From NCBI RefSeq assembly GCF_012584515.1, contig NZ_CP051461.1:2227501-2291500 (forward strand): 64,000 nucleotides of DNA. Direction: 5' to 3'. Position numbers and translations under genes: made by a program. Below are positions 17,864 to 30,058 of this stretch, in pieces. The notes below the pieces were generated by a model that was given only the letters and a program-made list of their open reading frames with translations, had not been told where the DNA came from and did not search any database. The DNA comes from Polaromonas vacuolata (lineage in GTDB: Bacteria > Pseudomonadota > Gammaproteobacteria > Burkholderiales > Burkholderiaceae_C). How positions within the stretch are numbered: position 1 is the first letter of the stretch; every line of letters starts with the position of its first letter.

Positions 17864-17954
17864 AAAAGAAATCTCCTGTGGCGCAGCTGCTGCGCACAAA
17901 TTTAGGTGCAACTACACATAAGCATAACAAAGCCAAAATGCAATTTTAGAAAAT

Positions 17955-17984
17955 AAAAAAGCCGCGCAAATGCCTTGCGCGGCT
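17955..17984 (-). terminator. Intrinsic terminator after ilvC
   Basis: Minus-strand AGCCGCGCAA, loop GGCAT, TTGCGCGGCT (perfect 10-bp stem) is followed by a T6 run and ATTTTC. It lies 32 bases after the ilvC stop. Confidence 0.9.
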
Positions 17985-18016
17985 AGTGGCCAAAGCCTAT
18001 CGGCTAGAAAAACAGA

Positions 18017-19051
<1,035 letters not shown>

Positions 19052-19090
19052 TTAAAAAAGGGTCAAAGGGATACTGGCGAAACGCCCGTC

Positions 19091-19158
19091 GACAGGCTCT
19101 GGGCGAACGATTAACACTTGTCGCCACTTCTGCTTAATCCGTTCGCGTTGAGCCTGTC
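19091..19158. repeat. REP-like inverted repeat pair between ilvN and ilvC
   Basis: GACAGGCTC...GCGAACG with ATTAA (19091-19114) is repeated in inverted order as TTAAT..CGTTCGC...GAGCCTGTC (19134-19158). The core GAGCCTGTC with a flanking TTCG motif resembles dispersed extragenic palindromes seen widely in Burkholderiales. It sits inside the ilv operon and could form a large hairpin affecting mRNA stability. Confidence 0.6.
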
Positions 19159-19193
19159 CAAACGCGCGCACGGAGATCTTGAAAAATCTAAAC

Positions 19194-19685
19194 TTAAACC
19201 CGCAAAATGCGCTCACCACGGCCGATGCCACTAGGACCGGTACGCACCGTCTCAAGAATGGCACTGTGCTCAATGGCCGCCAAGAATGAATCGTTCTTGG
19301 ACTGATCGCCAGTCAGCTCTATGGTGTAACTTTTCTCGGTCACATCTATGATGCGGCCGCGGAAAATATCAGCCATGCGCTTTATCTCTTCACGCTCTTT
19401 GCCAACCGCTCTTACTTTTACGAGCATGAGTTCACGCTCGGTGTAAGCGCCTTCAGTCAGGTCAACTACTTTAACCACCTCGATGAGACGGTTTAAGTGT
19501 TTTGTGATTTGTTCAATCACATCGTCCGAGCCAGCCGTTTGAATCGTCATACGCGACAAGCTTGGGTCTTCGGTAGGCGCTACGGTCAAGCTCTCAATGT
19601 TGTAGCCACGCGCTGAAAACAGCCCAACTACGCGAGACAAAGCGCCGGCTTCGTTCTCTAGCAAAACTGCAATGATGTGTTTCAT
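19194..19685 (-). CDS. ilvN: Acetolactate synthase small (regulatory) subunit
   Basis: The start at 19685 has GAGGAA upstream and gives 163 residues. The N-terminal ACT domain (MKHIIAVLLENEAGALSRVV, SARGYNIESLTVAPTED) binds valine for feedback inhibition, and the C-terminal half matches the ALS small-subunit domain. It activates and regulates the large subunit coded just upstream (ilvB, 129 bases apart). A longer frame to 19748 lacks family similarity in its first 21 residues. Confidence 0.96.
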   Translation of the reverse strand: MKHIIAVLLENEAGALSRVVGLFSARGYNIESLTVAPTEDPSLSRMTIQTAGSDDVIEQITKHLNRLIEVVKVVDLTEGAYTERELMLVKVRAVGKEREEIKRMADIFRGRIIDVTEKSYTIELTGDQSKNDSFLAAIEHSAILETVRTGPSGIGRGERILRV

Positions 19686-19814
19686 AAGAAAGATTCCTCT
19701 TTTCGCCGCCCTCCCCCGCACACGGTAATGTGCAGGCTTGGCGGGCAATAGATTCGTCAGATGACGGTTGAAAAAATAGGTGGATTTTAAAACGCTTTGA
19801 ATTCGTTTTTACGT

Positions 19815-21602
19815 TTACAAGTCTTCTGCGCCCAACAGCATTTCAGTAATGCCTTTACCGGCTTTGACCATGGGGTAAACGTTTTCAGTAGGGTCGGTAC
19901 GGAAATCCATAAAGACCGTGCGGTCCTTGAGTTTTCGTGCTTCGCGCAATGCTGGCTCTACGTCTTCTGGCTTTTCAATCAACATGCCGACATGACCGTA
20001 GGCCTCAGCAAGCTTGACGAAATTGGGCAAGGCGTCCATGTAGCTGCTGCTGTAGCGACCAGCATATTCGACTTCCTGCCACTGCCTGACCATGCCGAGA
20101 TAGCGATTGTTTAAGGAGACGATTTTGATAGGTGTGTTGTATTGCAAGCAAGTCGATAACTCTTGAATACACATTTGCACCGAACCTTCACCGGTGACGC
20201 AATACACCTCTGCATCAGGTTTGGCCATCTTCACGCCCATGGCATAGGGAATTCCAACACCCATAGTGCCCAAACCACCGGAATTAATCCAGCGACGAGG
20301 CTCTTCAAACTTGTAGTATTGGGCAGCCCACATTTGGTGTTGGCCCACATCAGAGGTGATGTAGGCGTCAGCATCTTTAGTCATATTGCACAACGTTTCA
20401 ACCACATACTGCGGCTTGATAACGTCGGACGAGCCCATGCTGTACTTCATGCAATCACGCTTGCGCCAAGCGGCAATCGTGTCCCACCAGCCGCCCAATG
20501 CATCGGCATCGGGCTTCAAGCCGGACTCGCGAATCATGGCTACGAGTTCAGTCAGCACGTCTTTGACATCGCCAACAATCGGCACATCAACTTTGACGCG
20601 CTTTGAAATGCTAGAGGGATCAATATCAATATGAATGATCTTGCGTTCGTTTTGCGCGAAATGCTTGGGATTGCCGATCACACGATCATCAAACCTGGCA
20701 CCAACCGCGAGCAACACGTCGCAGTTTTGCATCGCATTATTGGCTTCAACCGTGCCGTGCATGCCCAGCATGCCCAAAAATTTAGGGTCACTGGCGGGAT
20801 ACGCACCCAAACCCATCAAGGTGTTGGTGCAAGGGTAGCCCAGCATATCGACTAGCGTGCGCAACTCTGCCGATGCATTGCTGAGTAGCACACCACCGCC
20901 GGTATAAATGTATGGACGCTTGGCGGCAAGCAGCAACTGCAAAGCCTTGCGAATCTGACCCGCATGGCCTTTGCGCACGGGGTTGTAAGAGCGCATCTCT
21001 ATGGTTTTGGGGTAACCGGTAAAAACTGCTTTATTGAAAGAGACATCCTTTGGGATATCTACAACTACCGGGCCAGGCCGTCCAGTTCTGGCGATGTGAA
21101 AAGCTTTCTTGAGCACATCAGCCATATGACGGGCATCTTTGACCAAGAAATTATGCTTAACAATCGGACGCGTAATGCCTACCGTATCGCACTCTTGGAA
21201 CGCGTCTTGCCCTATCGCGTGGGTCGGAACTTGGCCGGTGATGATGACCATTGGAATGCTGTCCATGTAGGCCGTAGCAATGCCAGTGATGGCATTTGTC
21301 ACACCAGGCCCAGAAGTAACTAATGCGACGCCTACATCGCCAGTAGCACGTGCATAACCATCGGCAGCGTGGACTGCTGCTTGTTCGTGACGCACCAAAA
21401 TATGTTTGATGGAGTCTTGCTTGTAGAACGCGTCATAAATATGCAGCACTGCGCCGCCGGGATAGCCCCAAATGAATTTGACGTTTTCGGCCTTGAGTGC
21501 CTCAATCAAAATTTCGGCGCCGCGCAGCTCTTGAGACTGAGTATTTGAGTTTGTAGCAGTAACTGCTGTTGCGGAAGTAATTTCCGACTTGGACATTTCC
21601 AT
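19815..21602 (-). CDS. ilvB: Acetolactate synthase large (catalytic) subunit
   Basis: The protein has 595 residues. The ThDP-activating Glu lies in RHEQAAVHAADGYARATG, followed by VTSGPGVTNAITGIATAYMDS, the FAD-binding middle domain, and the C-terminal ThDP/Mg domain with GEGSVQMCIQELSTCLQY...NN. The motif has Glu where many relatives have Asp (GDG). It joins two pyruvates, or pyruvate and 2-oxobutyrate, at the head of valine/leucine/isoleucine synthesis. AAAGG lies before the ATG at 21602; an alternative ATG is two codons later. It is the first gene of the minus-strand block. Confidence 0.97.
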   Translation of the reverse strand: MEMSKSEITSATAVTATNSNTQSQELRGAEILIEALKAENVKFIWGYPGGAVLHIYDAFYKQDSIKHILVRHEQAAVHAADGYARATGDVGVALVTSGPGVTNAITGIATAYMDSIPMVIITGQVPTHAIGQDAFQECDTVGITRPIVKHNFLVKDARHMADVLKKAFHIARTGRPGPVVVDIPKDVSFNKAVFTGYPKTIEMRSYNPVRKGHAGQIRKALQLLLAAKRPYIYTGGGVLLSNASAELRTLVDMLGYPCTNTLMGLGAYPASDPKFLGMLGMHGTVEANNAMQNCDVLLAVGARFDDRVIGNPKHFAQNERKIIHIDIDPSSISKRVKVDVPIVGDVKDVLTELVAMIRESGLKPDADALGGWWDTIAAWRKRDCMKYSMGSSDVIKPQYVVETLCNMTKDADAYITSDVGQHQMWAAQYYKFEEPRRWINSGGLGTMGVGIPYAMGVKMAKPDAEVYCVTGEGSVQMCIQELSTCLQYNTPIKIVSLNNRYLGMVRQWQEVEYAGRYSSSYMDALPNFVKLAEAYGHVGMLIEKPEDVEPALREARKLKDRTVFMDFRTDPTENVYPMVKAGKGITEMLLGAEDL

Positions 21603-21942
21603 GATGAACCTTTGTGAATTTCTCTAACGAAATAACTTGGGTGCCACTTTGCTCGCTCTTGTGAAACTGCATCGTGACTTGAGGCCAAGACCATAAGCGA
21701 AGACATAATTCGCCGAGCCATGACCCGTTTGCTTTTTAAAGTGCAACACGCATTATGACATTGCACACAGGCTTGTCGGCGCAAAGCGCTAAAACTCAAG
21801 TGCAGTTGTCCTTGGTGCGATAATTTTGAGCTACCTTTAAATATATTGAATACGCAAATCTTGGCAAGTTCCAATACAACTGAATTTAAAAACAGCGGCA
21901 AAGCATTTTAAATCGCGCTGAAAAACCCGGAAACACCAACCG
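21603..21942. other. Divergent promoter region between ilvB and the ECF sigma gene
   Basis: These 340 bases must hold promoters for both directions. I looked for a branched-chain leader peptide and a terminator before ilvB and found neither. An open minus-strand frame crosses the region into ilvB out of frame and looks like chance. No clear operator palindrome was seen. Confidence 0.4.
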
Positions 21943-22509
21943 TTGGCAACTGAACAAGAACTTTCTGACTTCCTGAAAAGCGTTGAAAAACGTGCCTTTA
22001 AACGAAGCATCTACCACGTGCGTGACGAGGAAGCGGCGCTAGACATCGTTCAGGACAGCATGATGAAACTCGCTGAGCACTACGGTGATAAGCCGATTGC
22101 AGAACTGCCCATGCTGTTTCAACGCATTTTGTCCAACACCACGCTGGACTGGTTTCGCCGTCGCAAGACAAGAAATGCCCTTTTCTCCAATATGAGTGAT
22201 TTTGAATCAGCCGGTGATGACGGTGATTTTGATATTTTGGAAACTTTAGAGGCCTTGACCAACTCAGAGGGAACAGAAAGCTCTCAAGACGCTATTGAGA
22301 GAGGTCAGACCCTTAATCAAATAGAAACACTCATAATGGATTTACCCGCTCGTCAACGAGAAGCGTTCCTGATGCGTTATTGGGAAGAGATGGACGTAGC
22401 TGAAACAGCTGCAGCCATGGGTTGCTCTGAAGGCAGCGTCAAAACACACTGTTCTCGTGCAATAGGGGCTTTGAGCAAAGCCTTGAACGCCAAAGGTATA
22501 AAACTATGA
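21943..22509 (+). CDS. ECF-type RNA polymerase sigma factor
   Basis: The 188-residue product has sigma region 2 at about 10-75 (DEEAALDIVQDSMMKLAEHY, LFQRILSNTTLDWFRRRK) and region 4 at about 125-180 (LPARQREAFLMRYWEEMD, then CSEGSVKTHCSRAIGALSKAL). An acidic linker lies between. There is no region 1 or 3, so it is an ECF sigma. The start is a TTG (ATEQELSDFL follows); no better start was found. Its stop overlaps the next ATG by ATGA, which suggests that the DUF3619 protein is made in step with it. Confidence 0.92.
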   Translation: MATEQELSDFLKSVEKRAFKRSIYHVRDEEAALDIVQDSMMKLAEHYGDKPIAELPMLFQRILSNTTLDWFRRRKTRNALFSNMSDFESAGDDGDFDILETLEALTNSEGTESSQDAIERGQTLNQIETLIMDLPARQREAFLMRYWEEMDVAETAAAMGCSEGSVKTHCSRAIGALSKALNAKGIKL

Positions 22510-22946
22510 CTAATTCGCTAGAAAATCGCTCAGAAATTCTTCAAGATCGCTTCGCTCTGAAAACTGCGTCTTATCTTTCGCTCAGTGCAACTGCGCTCCC
22601 ATACGACATCTCCGAACGTCTTCGAGCCGCCAGAGTCAGAGCGGTATCAGCACGCAAAATAGAAGTTTTACAAACGGCCAAATCGGTGGTTAACAACAAC
22701 GGCGGCACGGCAGCACTCAATTGGGGTCGGGACGAACGCCTTAGTTGGTGGGGTCGGATTGGATCAGTTTTGCCACTGGTGGCGCTGGTCGTGGGTTTAC
22801 TCAGCATTAATTCAATTCAAAACGACAATCGGGCGCAAGAAGTCGCCGAAGTCGATTCCGCATTGCTAACCGACGAGTTACCGCCAGCAGCCTTTGCAGA
22901 TCCGGGTTTTCTTCAGTTCCTCAAGTCATCAACACAGGTTCAGTAA
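22506..22946 (+). CDS. DUF3619-family membrane protein, possible anti-sigma factor
   Basis: The 146-residue protein has about 84 cytosolic residues rich in Arg/Ala, one membrane helix at about 85-103 (IGSVLPLVALVVGLLS) and about 40 residues outside. The family has no established function. Coupling to an ECF sigma gene and single-pass topology with an N-terminal cytosolic part are the plan of an anti-sigma factor. That role is my inference; no zinc anti-sigma motif (HxxxCxxC) is present. Confidence 0.75.
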   Translation: MTNSLENRSEILQDRFALKTASYLSLSATALPYDISERLRAARVRAVSARKIEVLQTAKSVVNNNGGTAALNWGRDERLSWWGRIGSVLPLVALVVGLLSINSIQNDNRAQEVAEVDSALLTDELPPAAFADPGFLQFLKSSTQVQ

Positions 22947-22953
22947 TTTACCC

Positions 22954-23733
22954 ATGACTATGTCTGATGGCCTTTTAACTGCAAACACAGTTTTCATGTG
23001 GCCAACCGTTTACGACAAGACTTCTGGTGGCTTGTCTACTGTGCGGTCACACGCCCTACTAGGTTTAGGTTTAACGCTATTGATATTGTTTACCGGGACA
23101 TCACCGAGCCTCGCGCAAGAACTCAAGCCAAGCACTGGCATGGCGGCTAATACGAACAGTTCTAGCAACAACGCCAAGCCAGTAAAAACCAACATCACCA
23201 AACCTGTGTGGGCAGAACTCACACCCATGCAGAGGCAATCGCTAATGCCACTCAGCCAGAGCTGGGACACGGGTATGAGTGAAGCGCAAAAGCGCAAGTG
23301 GTTGGAAATATCCAAAAACTACCCGCAGCTCTCGTCCGAAGATCAGCTCAAGCTACACAGCCGCATGAACGAATGGATAGCCTTGAGCCCGCAACAGCGC
23401 ACCGAAGCAAGGCTTAATTTTGCAAAAACCAAAGAGATTTCCAAGCAATTAAGCCCTGAAGAAAAAAATGCTCAATGGCAGACCTATCAAGCCCTAAGCC
23501 CTGAAGAAAAGAAAAAACTGGCCGCTAAAGCCGCTGCCGACCGCCACATCGGCGCAGCCCCTGCGGTAAGACCTGTTGCACCCCAAAAATTAGCAGCGCT
23601 GCCACCGAGGCCGACACGCAACAACGACACAGAGCAACAACCAATACCAAGCAAACCTGTTCCAGCTGTAAGCACAGATAGCCGCTCCACTCCAGAAGCT
23701 TTGCCTGGCCCGACCATCACACCAAAAAACTAA
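22954..23733 (+). CDS. DUF3106-family secreted or membrane-anchored protein
   Basis: With the ATG at 22954 the protein has 259 residues; an earlier TTG-led frame from 22894 would overlap the previous gene by 50 bases and is less likely. A hydrophobic segment (LLGLGLTLLILFTGTSPSLA, about 33-52) ends in a signal-peptidase-like AQ. The mature part has DUF3106 repeats: WAELTPMQRQSLMPL, WLEISKNYPQLSSEDQ, WIALSPQQRTEARLNF, LSPEEKNAQWQTYQALSPEE. The end is Pro/Thr-rich. The helical repeats resemble periplasmic stress proteins, but function is unknown. It is read with the sigma and DUF3619 genes. Confidence 0.85.
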   Translation: MTMSDGLLTANTVFMWPTVYDKTSGGLSTVRSHALLGLGLTLLILFTGTSPSLAQELKPSTGMAANTNSSSNNAKPVKTNITKPVWAELTPMQRQSLMPLSQSWDTGMSEAQKRKWLEISKNYPQLSSEDQLKLHSRMNEWIALSPQQRTEARLNFAKTKEISKQLSPEEKNAQWQTYQALSPEEKKKLAAKAAADRHIGAAPAVRPVAPQKLAALPPRPTRNNDTEQQPIPSKPVPAVSTDSRSTPEALPGPTITPKN

Positions 23734-23772
23734 ATACAGTTTTTTAGTTGGCGCAATCATCAGACAAATGCA

Positions 23773-24357
23773 GTGCGCCATCGGTTTTTCGGTCTTGCAT
23801 TAACTAAAATCACCGAGGCGCCAAGCCTTCAAAACCTTTGCTACTCCACATTGACAGTTAACACTCCTGCCTCCCCGTCAATTACACGCCGCATGGCTTG
23901 TTGGTTATACGAAAGCCTGCTGATGTTTGCAGTTGCATTCATTGCCGATTACTTATTCAGCACCCTGACTCAAACCCGCAATGCAATGGACAACCGGCAC
24001 CAACAACAAGCTTTTTTGTTTTTGGTGTTTGGCATTTATTTTGTTTGGTTCTGGCAGCGCGGTCAGACGCTGGCCATGAAGACTTGGGATATTCGGGTGG
24101 TGGATAACGCAGGCCAAGCCATCAGTCGAAAGCGCGCCATGCTGCGCTACGTTCTGAGTTGGGTATGGCTATTACCGCCTATGGCACTGGGCTATTTTGC
24201 GGGCTTGCAGGGCACGCAAAACGTCATACTAATACTGGGCTGGATAGTTTTGTGGGCGCTGCTGGCCAAGCTCCATCCAAACCAGCAGTTCTGGCACGAT
24301 GCGTGGTCAGGCACCCAGCTAATTAGCTGGCGCGCCCCCAAAAAGCCCAAGCCATAA
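23773..24357 (+). CDS. RDD-family membrane protein
   Basis: The frame gives 194 residues with an RDD domain. It has the Arg in ITRRMACWLYESLLMF, three membrane helices (about 45-62, 78-92, 125-160) and the conserved WDIRVVDNAGQAISRKRA and WHDAWSGTQL stretches. RDD proteins are poorly understood; some act as Na+(Li+)/H+ antiporters. The start is unsure: GTG at 23773, or TTG at 23851, which would give MTVNTPASPSITRR, a better-looking N-terminus. It ends the sigma-factor cluster. Confidence 0.85.
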   Translation: MRHRFFGLALTKITEAPSLQNLCYSTLTVNTPASPSITRRMACWLYESLLMFAVAFIADYLFSTLTQTRNAMDNRHQQQAFLFLVFGIYFVWFWQRGQTLAMKTWDIRVVDNAGQAISRKRAMLRYVLSWVWLLPPMALGYFAGLQGTQNVILILGWIVLWALLAKLHPNQQFWHDAWSGTQLISWRAPKKPKP

Positions 24358-24422
24358 TTCTCAGGTCTATGGGCTTAAAACGGTTTGATCCGCGCGTCAT
24401 AGTCACGCGCCACAATACACAT

Positions 24423-24884
24423 ATGACTGAACCAATACGCACCGCTAGGTCGAAGAAAAACTCCTTGCCACAATTAAGACAAGTGCAAAAAAAAGAGCTT
24501 AAAGAATCCGTCACCGCGCAAAAAAACCGCCGCGGTTTTAACCGCGTTCTGCATGCGTTTGGTTACTCAATTGCCGGGCTAAAAGCCGGTTGGTACGAAA
24601 CCGCCTTCCGGCAAGAGGCTTTGGCTTCCTGTGTTTTACTGCCGGCCTCCTTTTGGCTGGGACGCAGTTGGGTCGAAACGGTGTTGCTCGCCGGCACAGT
24701 TCTGCTGGTGATGATCGTCGAGCTACTCAACACTGGCATCGAAACCGCTATTGACCGCATAGGCCCTGAATGGCATGACTTATCCAAGCGCGCCAAAGAT
24801 ATGGGCAGTGCGGCAGTTTTACTGAGCCTGCTGCTATGCGGCGCAACTTGGGGCATGGCTCTTTACCAAAGGTTTGGCCAATGA
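24423..24884 (+). CDS. dgkA: Diacylglycerol kinase (prokaryotic DgkA)
   Basis: The start at 24423 gives 153 residues, longer than E. coli DgkA (122) because of about 35 basic N-terminal residues. Three membrane helices are visible. The DgkA signature ELLNTGIETAIDR with the following HDLSKRAKDMGSAAV is complete. It returns diacylglycerol from membrane-derived glucan synthesis to phosphatidic acid. Its stop overlaps the next ATG (ATGA), so it is coupled to the LOG gene. An upstream frame start at 24369 has no supporting features. Confidence 0.93.
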   Translation: MTEPIRTARSKKNSLPQLRQVQKKELKESVTAQKNRRGFNRVLHAFGYSIAGLKAGWYETAFRQEALASCVLLPASFWLGRSWVETVLLAGTVLLVMIVELLNTGIETAIDRIGPEWHDLSKRAKDMGSAAVLLSLLLCGATWGMALYQRFGQ

Positions 24885-25513
24885 CTGATACCGATAACAC
24901 TATGCCCAACCCACTAGAGAAATCAGCGACTCCCGCGTTTTCCATCTGTGTTTACTGCGGCTCTCGCAGCGGCTTAGACGAGCGCTTTGCAGCGCTGGCC
25001 GAAGCGGTCGGCACGTGGATAGGTAAACATCAAGGCCAACTGGTCTACGGCGGTGGTCACAACGGTTTGATGGGCATTGTGGCGGACGCAACGTTAGCAG
25101 CGGGCGGGCGCGTGATTGGCGTAATTCCGCGGGCATTGGTTGAAAAAGAATGGGCCCACAATGGCTGCACCGAGTTACTCATTGTGGAGACCATGCATGA
25201 CCGTAAGCGCATCATGGCCGAGTACGCCGACTCATTCCTAGCCTTGCCCGGTGGCATAGGCACTATGGAAGAATTTTTTGAAGTCTGGACTTGGCGTCAG
25301 CTGGGTTACCACGACAAACCGATTGGTCTACTCAACAGCGGTGGTTACTACGACAGCTTGTTGGTGTTTCTTCAATCGGCAGTGACGGCTGGTTTTATGG
25401 ATCAGAGTCTGATGGCACTGATACAGAGCAGCTCAGATGAAGATTTTTTATTATCCAACTTGATCGAAGCGTCCAAACGCTCCAACATCCGTCAAGATTT
25501 AGCACAAATTTAA
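24881..25513 (+). CDS. LOG-family (TIGR00730) nucleotide 5'-monophosphate phosphoribohydrolase
   Basis: The 210-residue protein has the Rossmann-like LOG fold: VYCGSRSG near the start, YGGGHNGLMG, and the family signature LPGGIGTMEEFFEVWTW. Members cleave cytokinin riboside monophosphates or, in bacteria, purine nucleoside 5'-monophosphates such as AMP to base and ribose phosphate. The ATG at 24881 overlaps the dgkA stop and is preferred over a longer frame from 24836. In Burkholderiales such genes are often called lysine decarboxylase by error. Confidence 0.93.
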   Translation: MTDTDNTMPNPLEKSATPAFSICVYCGSRSGLDERFAALAEAVGTWIGKHQGQLVYGGGHNGLMGIVADATLAAGGRVIGVIPRALVEKEWAHNGCTELLIVETMHDRKRIMAEYADSFLALPGGIGTMEEFFEVWTWRQLGYHDKPIGLLNSGGYYDSLLVFLQSAVTAGFMDQSLMALIQSSSDEDFLLSNLIEASKRSNIRQDLAQI

Positions 25514-25565
25514 ATCGGATCAAAGTTGCCGTTAACGAAAGTCAAAGCATCGTTAATCAGCAACT

Positions 25566-27669
<2,104 letters not shown>

Positions 27670-27697
27670 AAAAGAATCTGAACCCCGAAAAAAATAC

Positions 27698-29101
27698 GTG
27701 AAAAATATCTCAAACGATTATGTCATCCGCGTGCTGGATTCACCGTTGCAGGTAGATGCAGCCCTATGGAACGAACTACTCGCGGGACAAAGTCCCCAAG
27801 GCGCATTAAATCCCTTCATGCGCCACGAATACCTCGCCGCTATGCACGAGAGCGGCAGCGCCAGCCTTGAAACCGGCTGGACGGCGCGTTTCATCACACT
27901 CTGGCACGGTGAAAATTTAGCTGGCGCTTGCGCGCTTTACCTCAAGACCCATTCCTATGGCGAGTACGTTTTCGACTGGGCATGGGCCAATGCCTACGCC
28001 CAGCACGGCCTGGAGTACTACCCCAAAGCGCTAGTAGCTGCGCCCTTCACACCAGTGCCAGGCGCTCGCCTGTTAGCGCGTAATGCCAGCGAAAGACTGC
28101 TTTTAGTTCAAGCGCTTATAGCTTGGTGCACGGAAGAAAAACTATCTTCGTTGCACTTGCTTTTTGCCGACGACGAGGACGTTGTAGCTTGTGAACAAGC
28201 TGGACTAATGCTGCGCAACACGGTGCAGTTTCACTGGAAAAATAAGTCTGCCGCTGCGGCTGAAGCAGCCAACACCTTAGTCACGCAAGACGAAGATCGC
28301 AGAGATAGCGCACCGCAAAGTCAACCAATTCAATCCGGCTATAAAGATTTCGACAGTTTTTTAATGTCGCTTAGTCAAGAAAAGCGCAAAAAAATTCGCC
28401 AAGAAAAACGTAAGGTCCACGATGCTGGCATTCGCTTCAGAACGTCGCTAGGCAAAGACATTAGCAACGCAGACTGGAATTTTTTCTACCGCTGCTACGA
28501 GCAAACTTATTACGAACACGGCAACAAGCCTTATTTGAGTCGTGATTTTTTTCAGCGCATGCAAGACAGCATGGCGCAGAACTGGCTGATGTTTATCGCC
28601 GAATTTACCGACCCAGAAACCGGCGCAAAACAAGCCATTGCCAGCAGTCTGATCGCCCTAAGCGCAGCACCACAGTCTGCGGCGGATAAAAGTGACCATA
28701 AACCACTGACTTATCACACTGCCTATGGCCGCTATTGGGGTGCGTTAGCGCGCGTCGACTGCCTACACTTTGAAGCTTGCTACTACCAGCCATTGCAATG
28801 GTGCATAGAACATGGTTTGCAAAGCTTTGAAGGCGGCGCGCAAGGCGAGCACAAAATGGCCAGAGCACTGCTACCGATTAAAACCACCAGCGCACATTGG
28901 TTGGCCCACCCCTCGTTTGCCGATGCAGTGGAAAGATTTCTAGAGCGCGAAGGCGCTGGCATAGACAGCTATATGGACGACTTGGAAAAACGCAGTCCTT
29001 TTAAAACAGCATCAGCACCTACAGCTTTGCCAGCCTCAGGAAAATTGGTCAACGAAGACGCAAAAAAGGCGCTCAATGCGCCTTTTAGTGATCAGTCTTG
29101 A
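27698..29101 (+). CDS. GNAT/FemAB-like protein (DUF482 family)
   Basis: The protein has 467 residues and a GTG start 28 bases from the divergent nadE start. Family blocks include NPFMRHEYLAAMHESGSAS near 35-55, HLLFADDEDV, the basic SQEKRKKIRQEKRKVHDAGI, and YYQPLQWCIEHGLQSFEGGAQGEHK. Such proteins have two GNAT folds like FemX and are annotated as peptidoglycan biosynthesis/recognition proteins, though the reaction is not established. An insert of about 30 residues rich in Ala, Gln and Asp sits near 185-215. The C-terminal 35 residues are low complexity. Confidence 0.85.
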   Translation: MKNISNDYVIRVLDSPLQVDAALWNELLAGQSPQGALNPFMRHEYLAAMHESGSASLETGWTARFITLWHGENLAGACALYLKTHSYGEYVFDWAWANAYAQHGLEYYPKALVAAPFTPVPGARLLARNASERLLLVQALIAWCTEEKLSSLHLLFADDEDVVACEQAGLMLRNTVQFHWKNKSAAAAEAANTLVTQDEDRRDSAPQSQPIQSGYKDFDSFLMSLSQEKRKKIRQEKRKVHDAGIRFRTSLGKDISNADWNFFYRCYEQTYYEHGNKPYLSRDFFQRMQDSMAQNWLMFIAEFTDPETGAKQAIASSLIALSAAPQSAADKSDHKPLTYHTAYGRYWGALARVDCLHFEACYYQPLQWCIEHGLQSFEGGAQGEHKMARALLPIKTTSAHWLAHPSFADAVERFLEREGAGIDSYMDDLEKRSPFKTASAPTALPASGKLVNEDAKKALNAPFSDQS

Positions 29102-29146
29102 CAGGCTGAAAAGAGTTTAAAGATTGATTCATCGCTAAACTTAATC

Positions 29147-29206
29147 AACCGGTTTTTCTAAGTGCGAATTTAGCACCAAGCGAAAAACCGGTTGCTTAAA
29201 AAGCAA
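29147..29206. terminator. Hairpin cluster between convergent genes
   Basis: AACCGGTTTTTC (29147-29158) pairs with GAAAAACCGGTT (29182-29193), with a second stem GTGC/GCAC inside. A small hairpin TTGCTT-AAA-AAGCAA follows. It lies between the convergent FemAB-like gene and ppa and may stop both, though T-runs are only partial. Confidence 0.45.
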
Positions 29207-29234
29207 TCGCAAAACGAATTTTGCTCAAGCTTGA

Positions 29235-29786
29235 TTACTCAGTTTTTTCGCCCGGATTTTCTTTGGCGTAGTTAGCCATGCCGTCGGTAATTTCTTTCTT
29301 GGCTGACTCAGGGCCTTCCCAGCCCGAAATCTTGACCCACTTGCCCTCTTCCAAATCTTTGTAATGCTCAAAGAAATGGGCGATGGTTTTAAGGCGTAAC
29401 TGGTTTAAGTCTTCCGGCTTTTTCCAGTGTGAATAAATCGACAAAATCTTGTCGGTTGGTACCGCCAAAATCTTACCGTCTTCACCGGCTTCGTCCGTCA
29501 TTTTAAGAATACCGATAGCGCGGCAATTCACCACAACACCTGGAATAAGGGGCACTGGCGTGATCACCAACACGTCGACAGGGTCGCCGTCGCCGCTAAT
29601 TGTCTTAGGCACATAACCATAGTTAGTGGGGTAATGCATGGCTGTGCTCATGAAACGGTCCACGAAGATGGCTCCCGAAGCCTTGTCCACTTCATACTTC
29701 ACCGGATCGGCGTTCATCGGAATTTCGATGATCACGTTGAAAGACTCGGGGGCGTTCTTGCCGGGGAAAACTTTTTCAAGGGACAT
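29235..29786 (-). CDS. ppa: Inorganic pyrophosphatase, soluble family I
   Basis: The 183-residue protein has the family I signature [10 protein letters not shown] with the metal-binding aspartates, plus [20 protein letters not shown] at the substrate site and [16 protein letters not shown] near the end. It hydrolyses PPi to phosphate in the cytoplasm, driving biosynthesis. The divergent neighbour is a membrane pyrophosphatase gene, so this locus codes both the soluble and the ion-pumping way of removing PPi. Confidence 0.97.
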   Translation of the reverse strand: MSLEKVFPGKNAPESFNVIIEIPMNADPVKYEVDKASGAIFVDRFMSTAMHYPTNYGYVPKTISGDGDPVDVLVITPVPLIPGVVVNCRAIGILKMTDEAGEDGKILAVPTDKILSIYSHWKKPEDLNQLRLKTIAHFFEHYKDLEEGKWVKISGWEGPESAKKEITDGMANYAKENPGEKTE

Positions 29787-30058
29787 ATTTACTCTTGGGT
29801 TGTGAGAGGAAAAAGAAAGTGTGCAGTGTGTGCCGGCGAGCCAGCTGCTACAACACTACCCGGTTGATCACTCGGGATTTACCCGCATTTTAGCGATCTC
29901 CGGCTTACAGTCCGCCTACGAGTGGGGTTTTCTTGTTAAATTGCAAAAGTTGGCCAATCGTGACTCATAACAAGTTGTCATCATGAGGAAGCAACGCAGC
30001 GAGGGCGGCAACCTTTAAACTGGCCACCCTTTTCAAGCGACAACAAGAGGAAATACTC

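Noticed and set aside
21603..21942. ilv leader peptide and attenuator before ilvB
   Set aside because: No short frame rich in Ile/Val/Leu codons and no terminator hairpin with a T-run was found, unlike the clear leu leader.
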